Source: Gemmataceae bacterium
GTDB taxonomy: Bacteria > Planctomycetota > Planctomycetia > Gemmatales > Gemmataceae
Assembly: GCA_901538445.1 (NCBI GenBank)
Contig: LR594584.1
Span: 3,071,586-3,135,585, forward strand
Length of the DNA: 64,000 bases
Direction of reading: 5' to 3'
A model generated the notes under the pieces. That model was not told the DNA's origin. It saw only the letters and a list, made by a program, of their open reading frames with translations, and did no database searches. Of the stretch, positions 31,246-39,715 are shown in pieces. Position numbers and translations under genes: made by a program. Numbering within the stretch: position 1 is the first letter of the stretch; every line of letters starts with the position of its first letter.

Positions 31246-31642
31246 CCGCCTGTTCCTGGCCTCGTTCGACTCCAACACGTACCCCGACTGGGCCGCCGTC
31301 GTAGCCTTCTACACGGCGGTCCATCTCATTGAACAACTCAGGGCGATGGACGGCGTGGACAGCACGAGCCACCAGGACCGGCTCCAGTACGTTCAGGCCA
31401 ACCACCGGACCATCCACTACGAGTTCCACGAACTGTACAACACGTCGAAGCTCGCCCGGTACGAGGCGAACGCGGTGTTCCACGGGCAGATCTCGAACGC
31501 GGACATCAAAGCCATCCTCATCGACCAGTGGCTCGCGGCCGTCGAGACGTACGTCACGGGTTACATCGCTGACCGCACGAAGAGCGTTCTTGCCAAGGCC
31601 TTCCCGGCGCCCAAATCGGGCCAGTCCAGAAAGACCAAGTAG
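31205..31642 (+). CDS. HEPN-like domain protein
   Basis: A 145-residue helical protein. YPDWAAVVAFYTAVHLIEQL, HQDRLQYVQANHR and ELYNTSKLARYEAN follow the pattern of HEPN-like helical bundles. Arg68 and His75 (RTIHYEFH) form an Rx6H pair that could be the HEPN ribonuclease motif, though such motifs usually lie later in the domain. HEPN proteins act as toxins or in anti-phage defence through RNA cleavage. With its overlapping partner it forms a two-gene cassette inserted among tail genes, probably superinfection exclusion or a toxin-antitoxin pair. Confidence 0.55.
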   Translation: MPNPSQHQTKARNNRLFLASFDSNTYPDWAAVVAFYTAVHLIEQLRAMDGVDSTSHQDRLQYVQANHRTIHYEFHELYNTSKLARYEANAVFHGQISNADIKAILIDQWLAAVETYVTGYIADRTKSVLAKAFPAPKSGQSRKTK

Positions 31643-31654
31643 CCAATCGGACGG

Positions 31655-31662
31655 GTGACATC
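31655..31662 (+). promoter_or_regulatory. GTGACATC motif, copy 5
   Basis: GTGACATC, eight bases, then ATG of the large tail gene at 31671. It would restart structural transcription after the HEPN cassette. Confidence 0.6.
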
Positions 31663-31670
31663 GGCCCTTC

Positions 31671-33200
31671 ATGCCACCCCGTCCCGCCGCACCCCAGTTC
31701 ACCACCGCCCCGCCCGAGGGGCGGTTCACCGTCCGCGTCACCGCGGTCATCGCCGGCACGCCCCAGGCCTACGAGTTCGAGGAGTGGTGGCGGCTCCCGT
31801 CCGGCTGGGACGCGAAGGTCGGCGGCCGCATCGGCACCGCCGACAACCCCGGGTACACGCTGCCGGCGTCCGACGACGCGGAGCTGCTCCTAGCGGTGGA
31901 CGACTTCGCGTGGGCGCGGGCCGCCGACGGCGACGGCGGCCTCACGTGGGAGCTGGTGCCCGCCCCGGGCGGGTCGGGGGGCGGGGGCCCCGGGGGCTCG
32001 TGGGTCGCCGGGCTGACCGAGGACGACTGCCTCACGCTGACCGTGACCAGCGCCGCGGGCCGGTGCGCGGACATCGACACGGGCCAGACGATGCGGCTGC
32101 GGTACGACTACGGGACGTGGGTGAGCGCCCCGGACGAGGACTTCGTCCACGACGGGGGCAGCGGTCCGGTGGTCTTCTCGGTGACCGCCTCCGGGAACCC
32201 GAAGCTCACGATCGGCGGATTGTCCGGCGTGTCGGCCGGGGGCACCGCCGCCTACCACGACTTCGACTTCGGCGGCGCGCTACTCTGCGACGCGACGCCC
32301 GCGTCGTGCGAGACCAACACGTTCCGCGTGCGGCTCACCTGCCTGTCCTGCCCGATCCGCCCCGGCTACAACCCGGGGCCGTCGGCAGCGTATTGGGCCT
32401 TCGCCATGTCCCCGGGGCCGTACACGGCCGACAACGGGTACGGCGGGCTGCGGGGCACGCCGCTCGTCTGCAACACGCTGGCCGACCTGAACGCGTGCGA
32501 CGTGTTCGTGTACTTCGTGAACCTCAACGGCGCGTCGGGCACCAGCGCCGGCAGGAACTGGAGCGGGGCGTCGATCGACGTCGACGACCTCGCGGCCTGG
32601 ATCAACGCGGGCGGGCGGTGCATCGTCGTGCCGTACTACGACATGTTCACCGGCGGCGGGGGCAGCTGCGGGGGGACGCTCAGCTACGTCAACGGCGTGC
32701 TGCTGTGCCAGGACTTCATCACCGCCTACACGCGGATCGACGCGGAACTGACCTCGCTCGGCTCGGCCGTAGAGGCGAGCCTGACGGAACTCACGTTCCC
32801 GACCACCACGTTCGGGTGCGGGGCGTACTGGCGCGAGGCGTGCTCCGGGCCGTGCTCGGTCGCTCCGTGCGGGTTCGAGTCCGTCCCGACGGCCGCCGTG
32901 GTGGCGAACGGCGCGGGCAACGTGTACGACCCGAGCGTGTACGGCATCCTCACCGGGAACTACTACCGGTCGCACTTCTTGAACGGCACGGCGGTCACGC
33001 TGGCCCCGGCGACCTACTACGACTGCCCGTACACGGGGCCGTCCGCCACGAACGTCGCGCCGGTCATGATCGAGCAGGTGGGATCGGGCTACATCATGTG
33101 CGTCAATTACTGGACGTTCCGGCGGAACGGCAACGGGAGCACGTGCCGTGAGTTCTACAAGATCGCGCGAAACTTCCGCGACCTCACGGTCCCTCTGTAG
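31671..33200 (+). CDS. Tail-associated structural protein, unassigned
   Basis: A 509-residue protein rich in Gly, Thr, Cys and aromatic residues. The first ~110 residues (RFTVRVTAVIAGTPQAYEFE, a Gly-rich GGSGGGGPGG linker) form a separate beta domain. The remainder contains many cysteines (TCLSCPIRPGYNPG, SGPCSVAPCGFES) and a segment CDVFVYFVNLNGASG. It has no catalytic signature I recognise. Location between the tail tip protein and tail fibre suggests a receptor-binding or baseplate protein; the high cysteine content is unusual for a cytoplasmically assembled virion protein. Confidence 0.55.
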   Translation: MPPRPAAPQFTTAPPEGRFTVRVTAVIAGTPQAYEFEEWWRLPSGWDAKVGGRIGTADNPGYTLPASDDAELLLAVDDFAWARAADGDGGLTWELVPAPGGSGGGGPGGSWVAGLTEDDCLTLTVTSAAGRCADIDTGQTMRLRYDYGTWVSAPDEDFVHDGGSGPVVFSVTASGNPKLTIGGLSGVSAGGTAAYHDFDFGGALLCDATPASCETNTFRVRLTCLSCPIRPGYNPGPSAAYWAFAMSPGPYTADNGYGGLRGTPLVCNTLADLNACDVFVYFVNLNGASGTSAGRNWSGASIDVDDLAAWINAGGRCIVVPYYDMFTGGGGSCGGTLSYVNGVLLCQDFITAYTRIDAELTSLGSAVEASLTELTFPTTTFGCGAYWREACSGPCSVAPCGFESVPTAAVVANGAGNVYDPSVYGILTGNYYRSHFLNGTAVTLAPATYYDCPYTGPSATNVAPVMIEQVGSGYIMCVNYWTFRRNGNGSTCREFYKIARNFRDLTVPL

Positions 33201-33234
33201 GTACGGGACCGGTCCGGGCGGGTCTCTGATCTGC

Positions 33235-33483
33235 GTGTACTGCAAGGTCGCGTACGACGGGACCAACAAGCGGCGGTGCGGCGACCCGGCGGCCGCACCG
33301 AAACCGCAAGCCGCGGTCCGGGCCGCGCTCCCGTGTGTCCACCTCGGGGCCGCCGTCCGCGGGGACGCCGCCCCGGACACGATTCGTGACTTTCGCAACT
33401 GCGGCCACCCGGAACAGCCGCTCGGTCCCGTCGTCTGCTCGTGCCGCGGGTGCGGCACGAGCTGCCCGGGCTACGAAGCGTAA
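33235..33483 (+). CDS. Small cysteine-rich protein
   Basis: An 82-residue frame if begun at GTG 33235; no ATG is available in the gap after the upstream gene. Cysteine pairs CVYC (CVY/C straddles the start), RRCGD, CVHL, NCGHPEQPLGPVVCSCRGCG give a likely zinc-binding fold. Similar tiny Cys-rich genes often precede tail fibre genes in planctomycete prophages. The start and exact extent are uncertain. Confidence 0.45.
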   Translation: MYCKVAYDGTNKRRCGDPAAAPKPQAAVRAALPCVHLGAAVRGDAAPDTIRDFRNCGHPEQPLGPVVCSCRGCGTSCPGYEA

Positions 33484-33498
33484 GGAAGAGAGGGCACC

Positions 33499-36003
33499 GT
33501 GCCGGTTACCGTAGAAGACGTGACGTTCGAGCCGTCGGAGGGGCCGCTCACCGACTACCGCCCGGCCAACACGGTCGCCGACGGGGAGGTGCTGCGGCGG
33601 GACGGCGACACGCTCGGGTACGGCGCGGTGGACCTGGCCAACACGAACGCGGTCACCGGTGCCCTCCCGATCGCCAACGGCGGCACCGGGGCGACCACCG
33701 CACCCGGGGCGATCAACGCGCTCGTCCCGGACCAGACGGGTCACGCGGGTGAGTACCTCACCACCGACGGAACCGCGGTGAGTTGGGCGGCAACGAGCGG
33801 CGGCGGAATCACGGCTCTGACCGGCGACGTGACCGCCACAGGCCCGGGGAGCGCCGCGGCCACAATTGCCGCCGGGGCGGTGACTCTCGCCAAGCAGGCC
33901 GACGTCGCGACCTCCACCGTGTTCTACCGCAAGACGGCGGGGACCGGCGCTCCCGAGGTGCAGGCCCTCGCCACCCTGAAAACCGACCTCGGCCTCACGG
34001 GGACCAACACGGGCGACCAGACGATCACACTGACCGGGGACGTGACCGGCTCGGGTACGGGCAGTTTCGCGGCCACCATCGCGAACGACGCGGTGACCTA
34101 CGCGAAGATGCAGAACGTATCCGCGACGGACAAGGTGCTCGGCCGCTCGTCGTCCGGGGCCGGGGACGTGGAGGAGATCGCCTGCACCGCGGCCGGCCGT
34201 GCGCTGCTCGACGACGCCGACGCGGCGGCCCAGAGGACCACGCTCGGACTCGGCACGCTCGCAACCCAGAGCGGCACGTTCAGCGGCACGCACTCGGGCA
34301 CCAGCAGCGGGACCAACACCGGCGACCAGACCATCACCCTGACCGGGGACGTGACCGGGAGCGGCACCGGCTCGTTCGCGACCACGCTGGCCACGGTGCC
34401 GATCGCCAAGGGCGGGACCGGGCAGACCACGGCGGCGGCCGCGATCAACGCGCTGGTCCCGACGCAATCGGGCAACGCGGGAAAGTTCCTGACGACCGAC
34501 GGATCGGCGGTGATCTGGGACACGCCGACCGGCACGGTAGTGACCGGCCGGGCCGTCATGTCCGCGACGCAGGGCATCACCGGGACGGCCAGCTTCCAGG
34601 ACATCACGGACCTGTCGCTCACGCTGCCCGGGGCCGGGACGTACTTGGTCAACGTGTACCTGTACGGCATCCTCAACGGGTCCGGCTCGTCGCAGCGGAT
34701 GTACGGGCGAGTCGTTCTCAACGGGTCCGCGGTCGCCGACTCGAACTTTGGCATCGTGCAAGCCCCGAGCGGTTCGACGGCGGCCGCCGCCGGGGCCGAA
34801 CTGTCGATGGTCGTTACCGCGGCCGGCGCGCACGTCCTCAAGGTGCAGGCGGCCCGCGCGATGACCGGCGGTACGTGGAGCACGTCGAACATCCAGGTCA
34901 CGTCCGGGGAAATGGGCGGCTACCTCGAATACGTCCAACTGCCCGGGATCGCGAGCGGGGCCGGCACCGCGGCCCCGGTGAACCTGCTGGTGAACGGCGA
35001 CTTCCGCCGGCTCCCGCGGCAGGCCCGCGCCACCCTCTCCACCTACGCCTCCCCCGGGGTCCACGGGCCGACCAACTGGTACTTGCAGGACAACGGCTCC
35101 ACCGACATCCAGTTCCGCAACTGGTCGCAGGGGGACGGGTCGCCGCCGGCGTCGTTCGCCGAACTCGGGCCGTCGTACCTCCAGATCAAGAACAACTCGG
35201 GGTCCGCAAGGTCGTTCGCGCTGGGGCAGTTCATCGAGGCCAACGGGCCGGGCGGGCTGGCCGCCGCGTCGCTCCGGGGGGCCGCGATCGCCGCCGGGTT
35301 CCGGGCGATCGCCTCGACCGGAACGCCGACGCTCAGGGTCGCGGTCCGCGAGTGGACCGGCACCGCCGACGCACCGACCAAGCCGGTCGCGTCGTGGTCG
35401 CTCGGCGTGCCCACGTTCCAGGCCACGAGTTACGCGAGCGTGGCGACCGGGTCAGCCGCCCTCAACACCAGCACGGCCACGCCGGTGGCCGCGACCGGAA
35501 CCCCGTCGAGTTCGTGCGTGGGGCTGTGGGTGATCGCATACGTCGAGTCGCTCGCGGCCGGGGCGAGCATCTACCTCGGCCAGGCGCAATTGGTCCGCGG
35601 CTCCCAGGTGCCGACGTGGGCACCGCACCCGGCCGACGATGAGTTGTGCCAGCGGTACTGCGAATCGAGCTACACGCAGGGCGTGGCCCCGGGGACCGCG
35701 TCCACCGCGGTCGGCATGGCGGCGTTCCCGACCCCGTCGAGCATCGCGAACGGCGGGCTGGTCGGGAGCGTGCGGTACGCGGTCGCCAAGCGCGCCACGC
35801 CCTCGACCGTCGGCACCTACAACTACGCCGGCACGCCCAACACGTTCAGCGACTACGCGAACACCAACCTGGGCACCGCGACCGTGGCCAACAGCGGCCC
35901 CACCGGGTTCGCGGTGCAGAACGGGGCCGGCGGCTCGGTCTCCCCGGCCTCGGGCGGCTGCGCCTTCCACTGGTTCTCAAGCGCGGAGATCGTACCCACA
36001 TGA
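33499..36003 (+). CDS. Tail fibre protein
   Basis: An 834-residue protein from GTG with AGGAAGAGAGGG upstream. The N-terminal half is built of trimeric-fibre-like repeats: ANGGTGATTAPGAINAL / AKGGTGQTTAAAAINAL, and two copies of ITLTGDVTGSGTGSF near residues 172 and 275. The C-terminal half (VNLLVNGDFRRLPRQA, then carbohydrate-binding-like beta segments) probably contains the receptor-binding domain. Such repeats form a beta-helical shaft. The host receptor is not predictable. Confidence 0.85.
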   Translation: MPVTVEDVTFEPSEGPLTDYRPANTVADGEVLRRDGDTLGYGAVDLANTNAVTGALPIANGGTGATTAPGAINALVPDQTGHAGEYLTTDGTAVSWAATSGGGITALTGDVTATGPGSAAATIAAGAVTLAKQADVATSTVFYRKTAGTGAPEVQALATLKTDLGLTGTNTGDQTITLTGDVTGSGTGSFAATIANDAVTYAKMQNVSATDKVLGRSSSGAGDVEEIACTAAGRALLDDADAAAQRTTLGLGTLATQSGTFSGTHSGTSSGTNTGDQTITLTGDVTGSGTGSFATTLATVPIAKGGTGQTTAAAAINALVPTQSGNAGKFLTTDGSAVIWDTPTGTVVTGRAVMSATQGITGTASFQDITDLSLTLPGAGTYLVNVYLYGILNGSGSSQRMYGRVVLNGSAVADSNFGIVQAPSGSTAAAAGAELSMVVTAAGAHVLKVQAARAMTGGTWSTSNIQVTSGEMGGYLEYVQLPGIASGAGTAAPVNLLVNGDFRRLPRQARATLSTYASPGVHGPTNWYLQDNGSTDIQFRNWSQGDGSPPASFAELGPSYLQIKNNSGSARSFALGQFIEANGPGGLAAASLRGAAIAAGFRAIASTGTPTLRVAVREWTGTADAPTKPVASWSLGVPTFQATSYASVATGSAALNTSTATPVAATGTPSSSCVGLWVIAYVESLAAGASIYLGQAQLVRGSQVPTWAPHPADDELCQRYCESSYTQGVAPGTASTAVGMAAFPTPSSIANGGLVGSVRYAVAKRATPSTVGTYNYAGTPNTFSDYANTNLGTATVANSGPTGFAVQNGAGGSVSPASGGCAFHWFSSAEIVPT

Positions 36004-36461
36004 CCCCCGAAGAACAGATCGCCGAGCTGCAAGCCGCCCTCGCCGCGGCACAGGCCACGATCGACGGCGAGCCGGCCCGCACCGCGGCCGCGGTCGCACA
36101 GTCGGCCGCCTACGCCAGCGGCCTCGAATCGACCCTCGCCGCGGCACAAGCGGACCTCGCTACGGCTCAGCAGCAACTCGCCGTGGCGACGGACCGGCTG
36201 GCCACGCTCGACCCGCCCGCCGGGAGCGTCATCACCCCGGTCGAGTTCCAGCGGCGGCTCATCCCCGCCCGGTTCCGCCTGCCGTACCTGAGTGCCGAGG
36301 TCCGGGCCGGGTGGGAGGCGGTGTTCCGCGAGGTGCTCACCGCGTTCAGCGCGATCTACCTCACGGACCCGCTGCTCGGCGGGATGCTCGCCAAGGCGGT
36401 CGCCGACGGGGTGCTGTCGCAGGAAGAAGCCGACGCGGTGGCGGCGTACTCGGAGGGGTGA
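36000..36461 (+). CDS. Coiled-coil fibre-associated protein
   Basis: A 153-residue protein whose ATG overlaps the fibre stop (ATGA). Residues 1-70 are an Ala/Gln heptad coiled coil (EEQIAELQAALAAAQATIDG and AAQADLATAQQQLAVATDRL). The C-terminal part (FRREVLTAFSAIY-type helix, then GVLSQEEADAVAAY) is compact and helical. It may be a fibre assembly chaperone or a minor fibre subunit. Confidence 0.55.
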   Translation: MTPEEQIAELQAALAAAQATIDGEPARTAAAVAQSAAYASGLESTLAAAQADLATAQQQLAVATDRLATLDPPAGSVITPVEFQRRLIPARFRLPYLSAEVRAGWEAVFREVLTAFSAIYLTDPLLGGMLAKAVADGVLSQEEADAVAAYSEG

Positions 36462-36481
36462 ACGCCGGGGCCTGGGGTCGC

Positions 36482-36489
36482 GTGACATC
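36482..36489 (+). promoter_or_regulatory. GTGACATC motif, copy 6
   Basis: GTGACATC, eight bases (CCGTCGGC), then ATG of the KTSC gene. Confidence 0.6.
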
Positions 36490-36497
36490 CCGTCGGC

Positions 36498-36749
36498 ATG
36501 ATCGGCGACATCGACCACGAAGTGAGCTACGAGCCGGTGGCGTCCTCGAACGTCCACTCGATCGGCTACCGCGTGTCCGACCACTCGCTGTTCGTGTGGT
36601 TCAAGAACGACGCCGGGGCGGTGACGCACAGGGTCATCTACTACGACGTCCCGAGCCACGTCTACCTCGGCCTCCGCACCGCCGCCTCGAAGGGCAAGTT
36701 CCTCGACGCGAACGTGAAGAAGGCCGGGTTCAAGTTCAGCTACTTCTGA
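36498..36749 (+). CDS. KTSC domain protein
   Basis: An 83-residue protein covering one KTSC domain: VHSIGYRVSDHSLFVWFKN, YYDVPSHVYLGLRTAASKGK and a final VKKAGFKFSYF. The domain is small and widespread in phages and bacteria, often near lysyl-tRNA synthetase or phage end genes, with no biochemical function established. It begins eight bases after a GTGACATC motif with no visible ribosome binding site. Confidence 0.75.
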   Translation: MIGDIDHEVSYEPVASSNVHSIGYRVSDHSLFVWFKNDAGAVTHRVIYYDVPSHVYLGLRTAASKGKFLDANVKKAGFKFSYF

Positions 36750-36759
36750 GCCCGCCCCG

Positions 36760-36777
36760 CTCGCCCGCGCGGGCGAA
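36760..36777. repeat. Dispersed palindrome copy 17
   Basis: CTCGCCCGCGCGGGCGAA, ten bases after the KTSC stop and 28 before the next ATG. Confidence 0.9.
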
Positions 36778-36805
36778 ACCATCCATCCCACACCGCGGGG
36801 TCACC

Positions 36806-37549
36806 ATGCGATTCCCCTTCGCCCTCCTGCTCGCCGGCCTGCTGGCCCACGCCGCGGCGGCCGCCGGCCCGGAGATCACCCCCCTGCCCCCGGTCGAGGC
36901 GGCCGAGTGGAAAGAGGTCCGCGTCGCGGCCGGCGAACTGGTGTGGTTCCAGGCCCAGCCGGCCTCCACCTGGGACTTCATCGACGACGGGGTCAAGGGG
37001 CGGGCCGTCGAGGACGGCAAGGTCGCGGGCCTCGTCTGCGGCCCGGGCCGCCACCGGGTGATCGTCACCGCCCGGGACGGCTCACGGTCCCGCTTCGTGT
37101 TCGTGGCCGGCGGCCCGGAGCCCGGCCCCCGGCCCCCCGAGCCCGTGCCGGTGGACGCGCTCGCGAAGGAGCTGCGGGACCTGCTCGCCGCCGACCCGTC
37201 CCCGACCAAGCGGGCCGACCTGCAGGCGCTCAGTGCCCTGTACGCGCTCATGGTGGGCGAGGCGGACGCGACCGTGGACGACGTCGGCCCCGACGGGCAG
37301 AAGCGGAAGCGGCCCGCCTACGAAACGGCCGCGGCCCTGAACGCGACGTTCGTGCGGGCCCGCGACTCGATGCTCAAGGGCCCCGGCGACGCGGCCCCGC
37401 GGCTCCCCGCCCTCCGCAAGCGGTGCGGGGACGAGGTGGCGGCCGTCGCCGGCACCGACCCGGACGCCCCGGTCACCGACGCCACCCGGGCCAAGCTGAA
37501 GGCGGTGTACGGGCGGCTGGCCCGGGCCGTCGCCGACGCCGCGAAGTGA
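36806..37549 (+). CDS. Secreted hypothetical protein
   Basis: A 247-residue protein with a signal peptide (MRFPFALLLAGLLAHAAAA). The N-terminal mature region is beta-rich (WKEVRVAAGELVWFQAQPAS, GPGRHRVIVTARDGSRSRFV), an immunoglobulin-like impression. A Pro-rich linker precedes a helical C-terminal domain (ALAKELRDLLAADP, then KAVYGRLARAVADAAK). First of a run of exported proteins at the end of the late region, next to the papain-like protease; possibly involved in host envelope attack or modification. Confidence 0.6.
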   Translation: MRFPFALLLAGLLAHAAAAAGPEITPLPPVEAAEWKEVRVAAGELVWFQAQPASTWDFIDDGVKGRAVEDGKVAGLVCGPGRHRVIVTARDGSRSRFVFVAGGPEPGPRPPEPVPVDALAKELRDLLAADPSPTKRADLQALSALYALMVGEADATVDDVGPDGQKRKRPAYETAAALNATFVRARDSMLKGPGDAAPRLPALRKRCGDEVAAVAGTDPDAPVTDATRAKLKAVYGRLARAVADAAK

Positions 37550-37585
37550 CCGCCCCCCCCCTTGACCCACTGAGGACCGACTCCG

Positions 37586-38746
37586 ATGGCCGATGCGAGC
37601 AACTGGAAGACGAAGTACGGGCCGGTCATCCTCCGCGTCCTCGCGGTCGCGTTCGCGGCCCTGTTGGGCTCGATCGGCACCTGGCTGGGCGTACCGCCGA
37701 CCGTGATCGAGGTGACCAAAGAGGTGCTCGTCGCCGACTCCAGGCCGGCCGACGCCGACCCGCCCGGCCCCATGACGGGCTGGGTCGACGACCCCGAGCA
37801 GGTCCAGAAGGTCGTCGCGACGTGCCGGTTCCCGGTGTTCGCGCTCACGCCCGCGGGCCAGGCCGAGGAGGTGCCGAACAACGTGTTCCAGTGGGACACG
37901 ATGCGGGAGGCCCTGTCACAGTTCACCCCGACCCGGAACCAGGGGTCGGTCGGCTCCTGCTGCCCGCACGGCGGCGTCGGCGCGTGCGAGTACCAGGAGT
38001 GCATCCGCATGGTGGCCGCCAAGAAGGCCGGCCAGCCCCCGCCCCAGTTCGTCGAGCTGTCGCAGGAGGTGCTGTACAGCTTCGCCCGGGTGTACGTGCT
38101 GAAGAACCAGATCCGCGGGGACGGCGCGACCGGGGCCTCGACCGCCCAGGCGGCCCGCGACTACGGGCTCGCGCCGCGGGGCAGGTACGCGACCGTTGAC
38201 CTGTCGAAGTACAGCGAGGCGACGTGCCGCCGGCTCGGGAACGTGCCCCCGCCGGCCGACGTGATCGCCGCGGCCGCGAAGCACAAGGTGGGCGGCGTCA
38301 GCCCGGTCCGGACGACCGAGGAACTGCGGAAGGGGTTCGCGTCCGGCTACACCCCGACCTTCGCGTCGAACGTCGGGTTCGGCACCCGCGGCCCCTACGT
38401 CCGCGACCGGGAAGGGTGCCTGCGGGCCTCGGGGACGTGGCCGCACCAGATGTTCGGGATCGGGTACACGAAGCACCCCACCCGGGGCTGGCTGTACTGC
38501 ATCCAGAACAGTTGGGGCGCGGAGTGGGTGAGCGGCCCCAAGGGTGCCGGCGACCCGCCCGACGGCTCGTTCTGGTGCGACGAGCGGACCATGCAGCGCA
38601 TCCTCGACGCGGCCGACTCGTGGTTTTACGACGGCATCGGCGGGTTCGAGGTCCGCAAGCCGCTCGACTGGGCCGCGGCCCCGCCGAAGCGCGACCCCCT
38701 GGCGGCCCGGTTCGCCATCGCCGACGAGTGGGCACTGGCCCCCTGA
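37586..38746 (+). CDS. Papain-like cysteine peptidase with N-terminal membrane segment
   Basis: A 386-residue protein. One hydrophobic segment near residues 15-38 (VILRVLAVAFAALLGSIGTW) anchors or exports it. The catalytic domain follows C1A (papain) peptidases: NQGSVGSCC near 117-125 in place of NQGxCGSCW, a HQMFGIGY histidine motif near 286 and the asparagine motif IQNSWGAEWVSG near 306. The usual tryptophan after the catalytic cysteine is replaced by cysteine. No lysozyme, amidase or transglycosylase is visible elsewhere, so this could be the phage's envelope-degrading enzyme against a protein-rich planctomycete wall. That role is inference. Confidence 0.8.
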   Translation: MADASNWKTKYGPVILRVLAVAFAALLGSIGTWLGVPPTVIEVTKEVLVADSRPADADPPGPMTGWVDDPEQVQKVVATCRFPVFALTPAGQAEEVPNNVFQWDTMREALSQFTPTRNQGSVGSCCPHGGVGACEYQECIRMVAAKKAGQPPPQFVELSQEVLYSFARVYVLKNQIRGDGATGASTAQAARDYGLAPRGRYATVDLSKYSEATCRRLGNVPPPADVIAAAAKHKVGGVSPVRTTEELRKGFASGYTPTFASNVGFGTRGPYVRDREGCLRASGTWPHQMFGIGYTKHPTRGWLYCIQNSWGAEWVSGPKGAGDPPDGSFWCDERTMQRILDAADSWFYDGIGGFEVRKPLDWAAAPPKRDPLAARFAIADEWALAP

Positions 38747-38810
38747 GCCGCGCGGCACTCGCGGTGCAACACTCTGGCCCGTTCGCCCCCACCCCCCTTG
38801 GAGGATTGCC

Positions 38811-39263
38811 GTGCGAGTTCTGATGTGCCTCTCGATCGCCCTTGCGTTCGCCCCGCGGGGCCGGGCCGGCGACCCGACGCCCGAAGCGACCGCCCGCGCC
38901 GCGCTCGCCCTCGCCAAGAGCAAGGCGGCCCCCGCCGTCGCGACCGCCCCGGCCCCGCGGCCGGCGGTCCTCGACTACCGGACCGCGAAGCGGATCAGCC
39001 TGGAGCGGCACCTGCCCGTGGTCGTGTTCGTCGGGTGCGAGCCGGTGCCGTCGCGGGACGGGCGGTACCTGACGGCCTACGCGGACGCGCTGGCCGACTA
39101 CAAGCCCGGCACGGCCCTCGTGTGCTACCCGAGCGGCGAGGAGCTGTGGAACGACGCCCAGATCAGTTGCCCGGCCCCGCCCGCGGAGATCGAGCGGGCG
39201 GTCAAAACGGCCGGGAAGAAGGTCGAGGCCCGGCCCGCCGGGCGGAAGCTCGACTGGTCGTGA
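38811..39263 (+). CDS. Secreted hypothetical protein
   Basis: A 150-residue protein from GTG with GGAGG upstream. It has a short signal sequence (VRVLMCLSIALAFAPRGRAG), an Ala/Pro-rich linker, and a small alpha/beta domain (RHLPVVVFVGCEPVPSRDG) that resembles a minimal thioredoxin-like strand-helix but lacks CxxC. Its stop overlaps a GTGACATC motif. Part of the run of exported late proteins. Confidence 0.55.
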   Translation: MRVLMCLSIALAFAPRGRAGDPTPEATARAALALAKSKAAPAVATAPAPRPAVLDYRTAKRISLERHLPVVVFVGCEPVPSRDGRYLTAYADALADYKPGTALVCYPSGEELWNDAQISCPAPPAEIERAVKTAGKKVEARPAGRKLDWS

Positions 39264-39267
39264 CATC
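39260..39267 (+). promoter_or_regulatory. GTGACATC motif, copy 7
   Basis: Overlaps the upstream stop codon (TGA 39261-39263) and lies 35 bases before the next ATG. Confidence 0.5.
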
Positions 39268-39302
39268 GCCGGGGTGAGTCGCCCGCCCCGTTGGAGTCCG
39301 TG

Positions 39303-39614
39303 ATGACCCGCACCGCTCTCGTCGCCGTCGCACTCGCCCTGTCCGCCCCGGCCGCCGACGCCGGCCCCGTCCGCAACCTCATCGAACGGGTCCGCGAGCA
39401 CCGGGCCGAGCGGGCCGCCGCCCGGTCCGGCACCTGCCGGCCGTTCGCCGCACCGGCCGCCGCGGCGCGCTCGACCTGCTCGGCGTGCCCGGCGGCCGCC
39501 CCGCACCAGCGCACCGCCCCGGCCGACTGCCCGGACGGGACGTGCCCGCTCCGCCGGCCGGTGGCCCTGGCCCCTGCCGTGGTCGTGTTCGACGCCCCCC
39601 GCCGCATGCCGTGA
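39303..39614 (+). CDS. Small secreted Cys-containing protein
   Basis: A 103-residue protein with a signal peptide (MTRTALVAVALALSAPAADA), a basic helix (NLIERVREHRAERAAARSGT) and a mature region with paired cysteines (TCSACPAAAP, DCPDGTCPLRR). An upstream GTG or ATG at 39291 is possible, but the signal peptide fits the ATG at 39303. Size and location are compatible with a spanin-like or envelope-associated lysis protein, but nothing proves it. Confidence 0.5.
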   Translation: MTRTALVAVALALSAPAADAGPVRNLIERVREHRAERAAARSGTCRPFAAPAAAARSTCSACPAAAPHQRTAPADCPDGTCPLRRPVALAPAVVVFDAPRRMP

Positions 39615-39715
39615 GCCGCACCGGCCGGGCCGGGGGTTGTGACAGTGGAGAGGTCACCGTCACGGCCCGACCGGTTGCCCCGTCCAAGTCCGTTACTCGT
39701 GAAGGGAGGTGATCC

